This document shows positions 44,546 to 54,439 of a stretch of 64,000 bases of DNA, piece after piece; positions within the stretch are counted from its first letter, which is position 1; every line of letters starts with the position of its first letter. The DNA is from Oligoflexia bacterium (GTDB lineage: Bacteria > Bdellovibrionota > Bacteriovoracia > Bacteriovoracales > Bacteriovoracaceae). The notes under the pieces are model-generated. The model was not told the origin of the DNA. It ran no database searches and saw only the letters and a list, made by a program, of their open reading frames with translations. The stretch covers positions 79,137 to 143,136 of the forward strand of contig JADFZW010000013.1 in assembly GCA_015232355.1 (NCBI GenBank), read 5' to 3'. The position numbers were made by a program, and so were the translations under genes.

Positions 44546-45811
44546 TCAGAATGTAAGTTCACCATATCCTAAAATTTGATTATTAAGCGGATAAGTACCA
44601 AATTCAGAATCACTATTTCCTGTAAAGATTATTGCTCGAACACCTATTCGTGCATTTTGATTTGACAGTGAATAGGATATTTCTGGTAGATAGAGCACGC
44701 TATTATCATTGCTGTTCATGACCGAACCACATCCTACCTTTAAATCTTTATATAAAAAAGATTCTAAGAATATGCTAAAAAAATTATAACTACGAGAATT
44801 TGTAAATATTGAGTATTGAGAATAATAGAGTAATGGATTGGTTAGAAATGTATTAAATTCTTGCTTAGACCAATTTTTTCTATCGTAAAAATATTCATAA
44901 TTAAAAATTATACCATCAATCCATTTAGTAGTAGTAAAGGTAGTTCTAGTTTGCATTCCTAAGAGCATCGCCGGATATCTAGTTGTATCCGAATTATTTG
45001 TGTTATTCGAATTATCTATAGTCTCCAAAGATAATTTTTCACGGTCACTACGAAGTATCCCTTCTACATAGAGTGTGAGATCAGTATTTTCAAAGATAGA
45101 ATTAACATAACTTAAATTTGCACCCCAAAGTGGTCTCTTACTTCCACGTAAACGAGCAAAAAAGAATCCGCTAAGATTTTGTTGAGTGAAACTAATTTTC
45201 GGAACTAATTGCATCTCCTTTGCTTTCATTAATTGATATGGAGATCTCTCAGGGACAGTTACAATAAATAATTCTGGAGTAAAATATTCAAAGTAATATG
45301 AAGACAATCTTAAATAGGAATTTCCCTCTGCCTCGTCTAGTGGCCGAAGAGGATCTCTGTTATAATTTATTATGTCCAAAGGATAAAAAAAAGCTCCACT
45401 TCCCCAAGTTACAAATTGTTTTCCAATTCCTGCACTCCAATCCTCTTGTTGAAAATCAATATACGCTGCCTTTAAGTAAGTTCTATCCTTCTTGGAAGAA
45501 CTTTCCGTACTTGTACGAGTAAAATCAACTGGCGCATATATACCTTCAAATTTCACAAAACCTTTAGAGTCCTTATAACTACCTTTGGCCGTTATTGCTG
45601 CTCTTGTGTAAAATTCCTCTTCGTTTAGATTAAATCTGTTGCTTGGATTTAGAGGTGAATTCTCTCTTATACTTTGAGTTCCAGTCTCACTATATACATC
45701 CGCTTTAAAATCAATTGCATTGGCAGGAATTAGCGTAATAATAGTAACAGCAGTAGCAGTCATTATCATATAGGTGGTAAATGAAGAGAAAAAATTTAAT
45801 TTAAATTTCAT
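44546..45811 (-). CDS. Outer-membrane beta-barrel protein of unknown role
   Basis: A 421-residue exported protein with a signal peptide (about 1-32, ending ANA), alternating beta strands and a C-terminal GELTF beta-signal. The segment GKQFVTWGSGAFFYPLDIIN near residue 130 resembles DUF1302/alginate-export-type barrels, which often pair with lipid or polymer transport systems. No partner genes are adjacent. Function unknown. Confidence 0.7.
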   Translation of the reverse strand: MKFKLNFFSSFTTYMIMTATAVTIITLIPANAIDFKADVYSETGTQSIRENSPLNPSNRFNLNEEEFYTRAAITAKGSYKDSKGFVKFEGIYAPVDFTRTSTESSSKKDRTYLKAAYIDFQQEDWSAGIGKQFVTWGSGAFFYPLDIINYNRDPLRPLDEAEGNSYLRLSSYYFEYFTPELFIVTVPERSPYQLMKAKEMQLVPKISFTQQNLSGFFFARLRGSKRPLWGANLSYVNSIFENTDLTLYVEGILRSDREKLSLETIDNSNNTNNSDTTRYPAMLLGMQTRTTFTTTKWIDGIIFNYEYFYDRKNWSKQEFNTFLTNPLLYYSQYSIFTNSRSYNFFSIFLESFLYKDLKVGCGSVMNSNDNSVLYLPEISYSLSNQNARIGVRAIIFTGNSDSEFGTYPLNNQILGYGELTF

Positions 45812-46014
45812 ACTAATTTTTCAATCCTATTTTTTACTTAATTTCTTTTTTATATTTAATTCGATTTTAATCCTAACAATTAATCATTGACAACTATGAC
45901 ATTGAGATATATTTTCTCTCAAGTTTTATCCAGCTAATGGCATCTCATTATTGTTTGTTAGTGCCATTATGCCCCTGTTCTCTATTTTTTTAACTTTTAT
46001 TAAAGGAGCTTCAA

Positions 46015-46533
46015 ATGAAAACTATTAAATTACTTTTATCCTTCTCTCTACTTCTTATGAGCGTTTCTGTATTTGCTGTTGACTCTATCGACTTTATCCC
46101 TACTAAATTAACTTTCAAGAAAGGATTAGATGACGACGTTTCTATGTCCTACTCACAACATGTTTACATCACCATTAAAAATGTTGGAAATAAAGCTTAC
46201 ACTAAAGCACGAGGTTTCAACTTGATGGTTCAAGTAGGTGCTATTCGTAAATCTGCTTTGATTTATGGACCTGCGACTTCAGGTGGATTATTAGGAGGTG
46301 ACATCAATCCTGGCCAAGAGGGTTTAGCAATTATCAGATTGCCTCTTAATACTTTAAAACACTGCCAAAAATACAATGTATTAATCGACGTACTTCGTAC
46401 TGTTCAAATGGGACCAATGACTGTTTTCGCAAACGATGCTGTTAATCTTCAAGGAACAGACAAAGACTCTATCATAAGATGCCTAAACATCGGTCCTATT
46501 CATCCAGTAGGTCCAATCATAATCAATCGATAA
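46015..46533 (+). CDS. Secreted protein with beta-sandwich-like domain
   Basis: A 172-residue protein with signal peptide (about 1-21, ending VFA) and a CARDB/Ig-like pattern (HVYITIKNVGNKAYTKAR, then LMVQVG). Two cysteines (about 122 and 162) could form a disulfide. The ribosome binding site AAAGGAG lies 6 bases before the ATG and is among the best in the window; codon use also looks more GC-rich than its neighbours, both suggesting good expression (inference). Family not recognised. Confidence 0.7.
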   Translation: MKTIKLLLSFSLLLMSVSVFAVDSIDFIPTKLTFKKGLDDDVSMSYSQHVYITIKNVGNKAYTKARGFNLMVQVGAIRKSALIYGPATSGGLLGGDINPGQEGLAIIRLPLNTLKHCQKYNVLIDVLRTVQMGPMTVFANDAVNLQGTDKDSIIRCLNIGPIHPVGPIIINR

Positions 46534-46566
46534 TTTAATTATTTAATTATTTAATTATTTAATTAT
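46533..46566. repeat. 8-bp tandem repeat between two convergent genes
   Basis: About four copies of ATTTAATT follow the stop of the secreted beta-protein gene and run into the last codons of the opposite gene. Each unit contains TTAATTAA-like symmetry. No typical terminator lies here otherwise. Confidence 0.75.
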
Positions 46567-47475
46567 AATCCAATAATCCATCACAAATTGACCCTTTAAA
46601 AGTCCTGAAACCTCAAAGTAGACGGCAGAGATTTTTCTATCCTTACTATCTTTACTATCTCTACTATCTTTACTTCGCTTACTTTGGTAACCCCAGTTCA
46701 TTTTTTTGTTAAACTCTTCCATATCCTCTACCCAAATTGGAAAAAAACCTCTTTTGACAATTTCTTTTGGTACTAACATTTCAATTAAAACAATTTTTCC
46801 ATCTAGCTGCTTAGCTTTTAATTTATAACTACAAGAAGTATTGTTCTCTGGACAATAGTTGGCATTAAAACCAACTTTTATCAATTCTTCTAATCCAAGT
46901 TTCATATTAAATTTAGGTAGAGTTTCTTGTTCATTTGTAAAATCAAATTCTATTTGCTCGCTCTTCCAGTAATAAAGTATTCCACTTCCAAAATGAAGAT
47001 AACTTTGGCCATTGGCCGGAACCTCTATGTTCATTGGAATGTGGGCCCTATTTTCATAGAAGGACAAGGTCGTATCCATCTTTAAGCGAATTTTAAAAAA
47101 GAGTATCTTATAAAAAAAAGAGATCTTTTCGCTTATTCGAGTATCAGTCACCTCAGAAACCAAGATTTCGGATTGAACATCGTCTTTTGTTATATCGATA
47201 TTAAAAAAATTTTTCATGTTTAAATGCATAAGTAAATTACTTTCACTTATTGCTAGATATTTTTTAGTCGAATTATCTTTCTCATTTTCACTCTTATAGT
47301 ATAGTTTATTTATCAATAGATGATTTTTTTTATCAAAAAAATATTCATAGGATTTTGAAGATACAAAATTTTCATTGTTATCTAATTTGAGTGGAAGGTC
47401 TGCAAATATCAGAGTTGTGTTGGCGATACTAAAAATAATAAAAAAAATAATAAAAAAAATTATAAAAAATATCAT
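46555..47475 (-). CDS. Exported protein of unknown function
   Basis: A 306-residue protein with an N-terminal hydrophobic segment built of FFII repeats and coded by three 12-bp tandem units (47432-47467), then a likely cleavage site before ADLPLKL. The rest is mainly predicted beta structure with two cysteines and a Ser/Lys/Asp repeat near residue 270. Its ATG overlaps the recJ stop (ATGA), so it is translationally coupled to recJ. No family recognised. Confidence 0.7.
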   Translation of the reverse strand: MIFFIIFFIIFFIIFSIANTTLIFADLPLKLDNNENFVSSKSYEYFFDKKNHLLINKLYYKSENEKDNSTKKYLAISESNLLMHLNMKNFFNIDITKDDVQSEILVSEVTDTRISEKISFFYKILFFKIRLKMDTTLSFYENRAHIPMNIEVPANGQSYLHFGSGILYYWKSEQIEFDFTNEQETLPKFNMKLGLEELIKVGFNANYCPENNTSCSYKLKAKQLDGKIVLIEMLVPKEIVKRGFFPIWVEDMEEFNKKMNWGYQSKRSKDSRDSKDSKDRKISAVYFEVSGLLKGQFVMDYWIIIK

Positions 47476-49277
47476 AAATCACATTCAAGCATATTCCCAA
47501 TAAAAATTCTCTCAACAATCAATTGTAAAAAATTTTGGCCATTGAAATAATTTCTTTTCAACATAAATTCGACTGTAATCCCTGCTTTCTCTTGATCTTT
47601 TAAAATCTCTAGTGGAGAGGGAACACCATTTCTACCAATATAATTAAAGCTAATTCCATTTAAAAATTGTTTACTCTCTTGATTTTTTTGGGATGAAAAC
47701 TTCCAACGAACATGATTATCCTTTATTATCTGAAAAGAGTTTAAAGCAGCATCGCTCATTCTGAAAATTGGCACAGGATTTCCCTCTCCATATGGTGCCA
47801 AAAAATCTAGGCCCTCCAACAAATCAGTATTAACATCATCAAATGAGATTGAAAGATCAAAGGAATTTTCCTCGATTCTATCGTTCAAAGGAACATCTTC
47901 TAATAATAAATTAAGTTTTTGCTCTAATAGCGGCAACTTATTTCGTTCCATTGAAAAACCTGCTGCTCCAGCATGTCCACCAAATTTAATCAAAAGATCA
48001 CTACACTTATTAAGTAATTCAAAGATATTTAATTTCCCTGCTGAACGGGCGGATGCTTTTAATGCCTTTTCTACTTTTAATGTCTTTTCTCCGCTTTTAT
48101 TTTCACTTTCAGAATTTAAATCAGTAAGCACTATCGATGGAACTTTAAAAAAATCTACTAGTTTTGAAGCAACAATTCCTATCACTCCTTCATGCCAATT
48201 AGGATTGTAGACAACAATAATAGATAATCTCTTTTGTAATTGAATTCTTTTTAAAACAATTTCTTTTGCCTCAGCAAACACCTGTGCCTGAATATTTTTT
48301 CTCTTAAAATTTGTTTCTTCTAGTTGCAAGTAATGTCCTTGAGCATCTCTGCGATCGGAACTAATTAAAAGATTTAAAGCTATCTCTGAAGTATTCATTC
48401 TACCGACAGAGTTAATCATCGGCCCTATATCAAAAGTAATCTTATCACTAGAAATATATTCTCTTTGAATCTCATCTGAAGAAAAGAAGGCCATCAATCC
48501 AGGATAGGTGCATTTCTTTAATTCTTTTAATCCATGACGAATTAATTTTAAATTGACAGAATTAAGATTAACCATATCACAAAGAGTGCCAATTGCTACA
48601 AAGGGAAGAAGTTGATAAATAGATGGTACTTCCATCAATTGTTGTAACTCCAGATCTTTTTTTATCTTCCAACACAAAACGAAGGCAACTCCCACTCCTG
48701 CTAAATCATTTAAATGTTTATGACAATTTTCATCTCGTCTTTTAGGATTAACAATCGCAAGAGCATTAGGCAACCCCTCCTTAACGTCTATCGAGTCTGC
48801 ATGATGGTCAGTAACAATTAAATCAACATTCTCGATTCGTGCAACCTCTGCTGCCTCTACAGCACTTATTCCACAATCAACAGTTACAAGTAGACTTATT
48901 CCAAGTTTTTTACAATCGTAAATTCCTTTTGGATGAAGTCCGTATCCTTCCTCAAAACGCTTGGGTTGAAAACAGGTTATTCTTTCATTTAAATTTAATA
49001 ATTTAAAAAAATGGTACAGTATCGCAGTTGCAGTTATGCCATCAACATCATAATCACCATATATCCCAATCTTTTCTTTATTTTTTATGGCCTCAATTAT
49101 TCTACTTGAAGCAATATCTAAATCTTTCAGTTTTAAAAGATCAGGCAATTCATTTAAATTCCACGAAAGAAATTCTTTTTGCTCCTCTTCGCTAGGAAAT
49201 CTCTTTTGTAAAATTTTTAATACTATAGGATTAATCGCAGGTGTAGTAGTTTTAGAAGCGGTAAAAGTGGTATTCAT
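47472..49277 (-). CDS. recJ: Single-stranded-DNA exonuclease RecJ
   Basis: DHH-family 5'-3' exonuclease. Motifs GDYDVDG (about 75-81), VDCGIS, VTDHHAD, LAGVGVAF, the DHHA1 GGHAGAAGFSM, and a C-terminal OB-like part are present. At 601 residues the size matches RecJ (about 570-580). It forms a minus-strand run dnaE, unknown secreted gene, recJ, unknown secreted gene with overlaps of 4 bases or gaps of a few, so expression is coupled. Confidence 0.93.
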   Translation of the reverse strand: MNTTFTASKTTTPAINPIVLKILQKRFPSEEEQKEFLSWNLNELPDLLKLKDLDIASSRIIEAIKNKEKIGIYGDYDVDGITATAILYHFFKLLNLNERITCFQPKRFEEGYGLHPKGIYDCKKLGISLLVTVDCGISAVEAAEVARIENVDLIVTDHHADSIDVKEGLPNALAIVNPKRRDENCHKHLNDLAGVGVAFVLCWKIKKDLELQQLMEVPSIYQLLPFVAIGTLCDMVNLNSVNLKLIRHGLKELKKCTYPGLMAFFSSDEIQREYISSDKITFDIGPMINSVGRMNTSEIALNLLISSDRRDAQGHYLQLEETNFKRKNIQAQVFAEAKEIVLKRIQLQKRLSIIVVYNPNWHEGVIGIVASKLVDFFKVPSIVLTDLNSESENKSGEKTLKVEKALKASARSAGKLNIFELLNKCSDLLIKFGGHAGAAGFSMERNKLPLLEQKLNLLLEDVPLNDRIEENSFDLSISFDDVNTDLLEGLDFLAPYGEGNPVPIFRMSDAALNSFQIIKDNHVRWKFSSQKNQESKQFLNGISFNYIGRNGVPSPLEILKDQEKAGITVEFMLKRNYFNGQNFLQLIVERIFIGNMLECDL

Positions 49278-49282
49278 GATAG

Positions 49283-50680
49283 TTATGGTTGCAACTGAAT
49301 GTTAAAAATATTTTGCTTGTCTGGAATAATCAAGTTCAAGCTATCACTAATTGGGCGACCATCTAAAGACAGTATCATATTTTTAACCTCGTCCTCTGAA
49401 GCATTCGATTCAAAACTAAGAATTACTAAATCATTCTCATAAAAAGAGGGGTATACTCTACGAAAAACATCTCCTCCTTTCGTTAATAAACCGTTTTGCA
49501 AATTAATAATATCTAAGAAATTTCTAAACTTTCTAACATTTAATTTTCTATTTAATGTAGTCGTATTCATATTCATATTGATATTGGTTAAATTTTTCTT
49601 CATTACTGCAATTACTTTTTCCAAAGCTGGCACTGCCGCCCGATAAATGTTGCCTGAAAGCTCAGAAGTAATTTTGTTGCCACTTGCACTTGTGTTAGCA
49701 CCATAAAAAGAATTAAATATTCTTTTATTAAATTCAAATCCATCTATAATTCTATTATTTTTCAAATCAAATATAGTTAAAGTTCCATCTATTTGAATTG
49801 TTCTTTTCTTTAACAAAGAATTATTTTTAATCTCTTTTACAACTACTTCAAGTTTTATCATGCTTAAGTTTAAGTCAATACTATTTGCTTCAGGTGTAAC
49901 TACGTTTGTTTCAACTATATTTCCGCTTTCATTACCTCTTGAAAATTTACTCTCATAAAAATTTCTCTTTTCAGCATTTATTGCTTCTACTTCACTCTCT
50001 TTAAAAAATTTATCACTCTCTTCAATTAAATATTTTCGCCAGTTATCCACTAAATGATCACAAATAATATTTTCTCCACTAATCCCAGGCAGAGTCCCAA
50101 GCAATGACCAATCTAGATTTTCTAGGCGAATTGAACAGGCAAGATACAATTTTTGTTGCCCCTTAATTGTTTTAATCCCCATCATACCATTATAAATAGG
50201 AATTAATAGTTGACGATTAATTACCACTTCTAATTGCAATATTTGTCTTTTGGAGTTGCTCGGATCTTGAAAACTATTTTTCATTTTGTAAGATGATATT
50301 ACTGTGGGCAAACGATTTTTTTTAAAAAAATCAATATTGTATTTTAATTTTTTTAAATTTTTATCTTTTGTTGCAATATCTATATCTTTTTCAATATAAG
50401 TTAATCCCTTCTGCAATTTACTTTTATATTGATTTAAAAACTGCGTTCCATCTAATCCATTATTATTTAAATATGAGACAATTCCCATTAAAAAAGCATC
50501 GTTATAAATGTATTCTTTATGTAGATCTTTATATAGATCTTTTTGTTCTTCATCTTCAATAATTACACTACCCTCTCCAACTGCAACCAGTCCTTGTCCT
50601 TGTACTTGTACTTGCAAGATAAAAACAAAGAAGATACTCAAAAAAATGCTAATCATTCTCATTGCATTCATCATTCTCAT
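49283..50680 (-). CDS. Exported protein of unknown function between dnaE and recJ
   Basis: A 465-residue protein with signal peptide (about 1-30, near VQGQG) and no recognised domain. It holds basic and coiled segments (90-160) and a mixed alpha/beta remainder. Its ATG overlaps the dnaE stop by 4 bases and its stop lies 5 bases before recJ. The placement of a secreted protein between two replication/repair genes is odd. Function unknown. Confidence 0.7.
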   Translation of the reverse strand: MRMMNAMRMISIFLSIFFVFILQVQVQGQGLVAVGEGSVIIEDEEQKDLYKDLHKEYIYNDAFLMGIVSYLNNNGLDGTQFLNQYKSKLQKGLTYIEKDIDIATKDKNLKKLKYNIDFFKKNRLPTVISSYKMKNSFQDPSNSKRQILQLEVVINRQLLIPIYNGMMGIKTIKGQQKLYLACSIRLENLDWSLLGTLPGISGENIICDHLVDNWRKYLIEESDKFFKESEVEAINAEKRNFYESKFSRGNESGNIVETNVVTPEANSIDLNLSMIKLEVVVKEIKNNSLLKKRTIQIDGTLTIFDLKNNRIIDGFEFNKRIFNSFYGANTSASGNKITSELSGNIYRAAVPALEKVIAVMKKNLTNINMNMNTTTLNRKLNVRKFRNFLDIINLQNGLLTKGGDVFRRVYPSFYENDLVILSFESNASEDEVKNMILSLDGRPISDSLNLIIPDKQNIFNIQLQP

Positions 50681-53600
50681 ATCAACCCTCCATTATTGGT
50701 CAATACTAATTTAACCACATTCCCTTGTAAAAATTTATTTAATTTAACAATTACATCAAGTGATGGCATTAAAGAGAATTCATCTCCTAAACGCATTCTC
50801 GCTCTACCGTTCTCATTTTCAAATACAAAAGTAACAGGCGTTTTCCCTCTGTATTTTGCTATTATATTCTTTATCTCTCCCATTACATTTACATCTTTAA
50901 GGGAGTTTGAGTTTGTAAGTGAATTCATATTCAAATATATACTCACATTACTAACTTTAGCATTCAGATGTTCCTCTAATAAAACAACTTTTTTGGGATA
51001 TAATTTTTTATTCTCCTCATTTAAATTAATTTCTCCCTCAATTACCAATGGACTATCGGACATTAAAATCTGTTCAAACTCTGCAAAGGTATCAGGAAAA
51101 ACTACACACTCGATTTTATCACTTAAATCTTCCAAGGTAATAAAGGCCATTTTCTGCGATTTTTTCTTTGTAAGTAGAACTTTCCTTGCAGTAACAATTC
51201 CTCCCATAACAACATTTCGTTTTCCATTTCCAGTTAATTTTAGCGCATCACTGATTTTAGTGCTAGTAATTTCATCCAACAATTCTGTAAAGTGTTGCAA
51301 AGGATGACCTGAAATATAGACTCCAATCAACTCTGCCTCATATCTTAATTGCTCTTGAAATTCAAACTCATCAACAAAATCAATTTCAATATTACGATTC
51401 TGGTAGCATTCTCCACGATGGTCATCGAATTGAGTAAAAAGATTCATTTGACCAATACTCTTTTCTTTTTGACGAGAATCTGCATGCGCCAAAATCTTAT
51501 CCAAGTTAAGTAATAAAGTTTTACGATTTAATCTTTCCGAGCTATCAAAGCTACCAACTTTAATGAGTGACTCCATCACACGCTTGTTCACTGTACGCAA
51601 ATTCACTCGCTCACAAAAATCAATAAATCCTTTAAATGGACCATTTTGTTCGCGCTCTCTCATAATATCATTAACTGCACTTTCACCAACATTTTTAATT
51701 CCACCAAGACCAAAGCGAATATTATTGTTAACCACATTGAAGCGCCAAATGGATTGATTAATATCCGGGCCCAAAGTTTCTACTTTAAAATTTTTAGCAT
51801 CTTTAATGTAAAGATTAATTTTATCGATGTTATTTAACTCTGTACTTAAGAGGGCGGCAAAAAATGGTGCTGGATAATAGTGTTTAAGATAAGCAGTTTG
51901 ATACGCAATCAATCCATAAGCAAGCGCGTGTGATTTATTAAAACCATACTCAGCAAATTTGGCCATCAAATCGAAAAGCTCCAACACCTTTTCTTCATTG
52001 TAATTTTTTTCCGCCGCTTTACTTCGAAAAATCTCGCGATGTTGTTCCATCACATCCATCAACTTTTTTCCCATCGCTTTTCTTAAAATATCTGCTTGTC
52101 CTAGAGTGTATCCGGCGATAACTCTGGCCATATTCATCACTTGCTCTTGATAAACAATAATTCCATAAGTGTTTTCGAGAATAGGTTTTAACTCTGGAAA
52201 AAGATATTGCGATTCTTTCCTTCCATGTTTGATTTCAACAAAATCATCAACCATTCCTGAACCAAGTGGGCCTGGTCTGTAGAGTGCATTGATAGCAGTT
52301 ACATCTTCTAAATTGTCTGGTTTAAGGCGGGCACACAAATCTCTCATCCCTGCAGACTCTAATTGGAATACTCCAACAGTCTCTCCTGAGGAAATTAAAC
52401 GATAAACATTAGCATCCTCTAAATCAATTGATTCAATATCAAAGTTATGATCGATATTTTTGCAAATAAGTTTTTGGGCCTCATCGATTACTGACAGAGT
52501 TTTAAGTCCTAAAAAATCAAATTTAACAAGCCCTATGGTCTCACAAAAATCCTTATCAAATTGAACAACTTGTTCCCCCTCTTTCCCTCTGAAAAGTGGA
52601 GCATATTCAACCAATGGTTTGTTGGTAATTACAACTCCTGCTGCATGAATGGAAGCGTGTCTTAAGAGCCCCTCCAAGCGTTTGGAGACACTTAGTATCT
52701 CTCTTACCTTGGCATCTTTTTCTTCCAATTCTTTTAACTTTGGTTCTTTGGAAATTGCTTCCTCTAATGTAATGCCTAATTCATCTGGAATTAATTTAGC
52801 GAGAGCATCCGCTTCGCTATAGGGAACAGACATAACCCTACTAACATCTCTTATCACTCCCTTGGCCAGCAACTTTCCAAAAGTTATAATTTGTCCAACA
52901 CGATCAGTTCCATATTTTTCAGTCACATATTGAATAACTTCATTTCTTCTCTCCTGACAAAAATCCACATCAAAATCTGGCATAGATATTCTTTCAGGAT
53001 TTATAAAACGCTCGAATAGCAAATTATAGGGAAGAGGATTTACGTTAGTAATCCCTAGTGAATAAGCAACTAGTGAACCAACTCCAGAGCCACGTCCAGG
53101 ACCTACCGGAATTTTGTGATCTTTGGCCCACTTAATGAAATCGGCCACAACTAAGAAATAACCAACAAAACCAGTCTTGATAATCATCTCAACTTCTTCA
53201 TTCAAACGCTTTAAGTAGTTTGCTTTTAAATCAGTTGTCCAATTATCTTTAGCAACTAAATTTCTAAAGTGTGGGCCAGCAAAGCGTTCTTCTAAACGTT
53301 CGCGAGCTATCCTTTTAAAATAATCTTCCTCTGATTCTACGGCCGCTGATTCCTCAACTTCTGAAGAAGATGAAGACGAAGACGAAGGAATTGGAAATTC
53401 TGGCAGATGATAAATTTGATTTCCCTTCTCATCTTTAAATTTTAATTCCACATTACATTGATCTGCAATTCTCAAAGTATTATTACATGCTTCTGGCATA
53501 TAATGAAAAGCGGCCCTCATCTCCTCTGGACTCTTAAAGTAAAACTCATTGGAAGTTAAACGCATACGTTTTTCATCACTTAAAGTTTTACCAGTTTGAA

Positions 53601-54363
53601 TACACATTAAAGCTTCTTGGGCCAAAGAATCTTCACGTCTTAAATAGTGACAATCGTTTGTGGCCACCAGAGGAATTGAATACTCTTGAGCGTAAGCAAT
53701 TATTTTTTTATTTGCAACCTCTTGGTCACTTAAACCATTTTCTTGTATCTCCAAATAAAAATCATCTTTGTAAATATCTTGAAATTTTTTTATCGCCCTA
53801 ATTGCCCTGGCATCATCTCCAATACAAAAATTGTGTCCGATCTCTCCCTTGAGACAAGCAGATAAAGCAATCAAACCTTCATTATATTTTTTTAATATCT
53901 CTATATCTGTTCTTGGTTTGTAGTAAAAACCCTCCATGTAAGCGAGAGAAATTAATTTACATAAATTTTGATAACCAATTTTATTTTTTGCTAGCAATAT
54001 CAGGTGATAGATTCGGTGTTTGCTCTCATTTTCATCTTGAGAATCTAAGACTTCACTTCTAGTGCTTGCGCTATTTTGATTTGTTCGACGATCAAAACGC
54101 GATCCGTCTGTAAAATAAATCTCTGAACCTAAAATTGGTTTAATGCCTGCTTTCTTTGCATCCTTGTAAAAATGAATTGCGGCAAACATATTGCCATGAT
54201 CTGTAACAGCGACTGCTGGCATTTCGCGCGCTTTTACCTCTTTAATTAGATCAGAAATTCGTATAGCACCATCTAATAGTGAATATTGAGAGTGTAAATG
54301 AAGATGTACAAAACTCATCGGATTTTTTTCAACAAATGATGGCGATGGCATAATTGATGACAT
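50677..54363 (-). CDS. dnaE: DNA polymerase III alpha subunit
   Basis: Replicative polymerase, 1228 residues. N-terminal PHP domain with HLHLHSQYSLLDG and VTDHGNM, the palm-fingers region with PGRGSGVGS and the catalytic MPDFDVDFCQERR, the LYRPGPLGSGM segment, and C-terminal HhH and OB parts. A Ser run of eight followed by Glu (around residue 325-345), coded near 53361-53395, is an insertion before the polymerase core. Length is slightly above E. coli DnaE (1160). The ATG at 54363 is followed by ATGs at codons 5 and 16; the conserved part begins at the last. Confidence 0.95.
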   Translation of the reverse strand: MSSIMPSPSFVEKNPMSFVHLHLHSQYSLLDGAIRISDLIKEVKAREMPAVAVTDHGNMFAAIHFYKDAKKAGIKPILGSEIYFTDGSRFDRRTNQNSASTRSEVLDSQDENESKHRIYHLILLAKNKIGYQNLCKLISLAYMEGFYYKPRTDIEILKKYNEGLIALSACLKGEIGHNFCIGDDARAIRAIKKFQDIYKDDFYLEIQENGLSDQEVANKKIIAYAQEYSIPLVATNDCHYLRREDSLAQEALMCIQTGKTLSDEKRMRLTSNEFYFKSPEEMRAAFHYMPEACNNTLRIADQCNVELKFKDEKGNQIYHLPEFPIPSSSSSSSSEVEESAAVESEEDYFKRIARERLEERFAGPHFRNLVAKDNWTTDLKANYLKRLNEEVEMIIKTGFVGYFLVVADFIKWAKDHKIPVGPGRGSGVGSLVAYSLGITNVNPLPYNLLFERFINPERISMPDFDVDFCQERRNEVIQYVTEKYGTDRVGQIITFGKLLAKGVIRDVSRVMSVPYSEADALAKLIPDELGITLEEAISKEPKLKELEEKDAKVREILSVSKRLEGLLRHASIHAAGVVITNKPLVEYAPLFRGKEGEQVVQFDKDFCETIGLVKFDFLGLKTLSVIDEAQKLICKNIDHNFDIESIDLEDANVYRLISSGETVGVFQLESAGMRDLCARLKPDNLEDVTAINALYRPGPLGSGMVDDFVEIKHGRKESQYLFPELKPILENTYGIIVYQEQVMNMARVIAGYTLGQADILRKAMGKKLMDVMEQHREIFRSKAAEKNYNEEKVLELFDLMAKFAEYGFNKSHALAYGLIAYQTAYLKHYYPAPFFAALLSTELNNIDKINLYIKDAKNFKVETLGPDINQSIWRFNVVNNNIRFGLGGIKNVGESAVNDIMREREQNGPFKGFIDFCERVNLRTVNKRVMESLIKVGSFDSSERLNRKTLLLNLDKILAHADSRQKEKSIGQMNLFTQFDDHRGECYQNRNIEIDFVDEFEFQEQLRYEAELIGVYISGHPLQHFTELLDEITSTKISDALKLTGNGKRNVVMGGIVTARKVLLTKKKSQKMAFITLEDLSDKIECVVFPDTFAEFEQILMSDSPLVIEGEINLNEENKKLYPKKVVLLEEHLNAKVSNVSIYLNMNSLTNSNSLKDVNVMGEIKNIIAKYRGKTPVTFVFENENGRARMRLGDEFSLMPSLDVIVKLNKFLQGNVVKLVLTNNGGLI

Positions 54364-54439
54364 TGTTACAACTGCTTATGCTTTTAATTTTAATTAAAAT
54401 TTTAATTTTATGATTAATCAATAATGATTTACCACAACT

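Noticed and set aside
50543..51307. 254-codon open frame on the plus strand
   Set aside because: It lies opposite dnaE and its neighbour, lacks a ribosome binding site and reads as a shadow of the strongly supported minus-strand genes.
54383..54411. AT palindrome upstream of dnaE as an origin or operator
   Set aside because: It is built only of A and T runs in an AT-rich gap; no DnaA boxes or other signals support a function.
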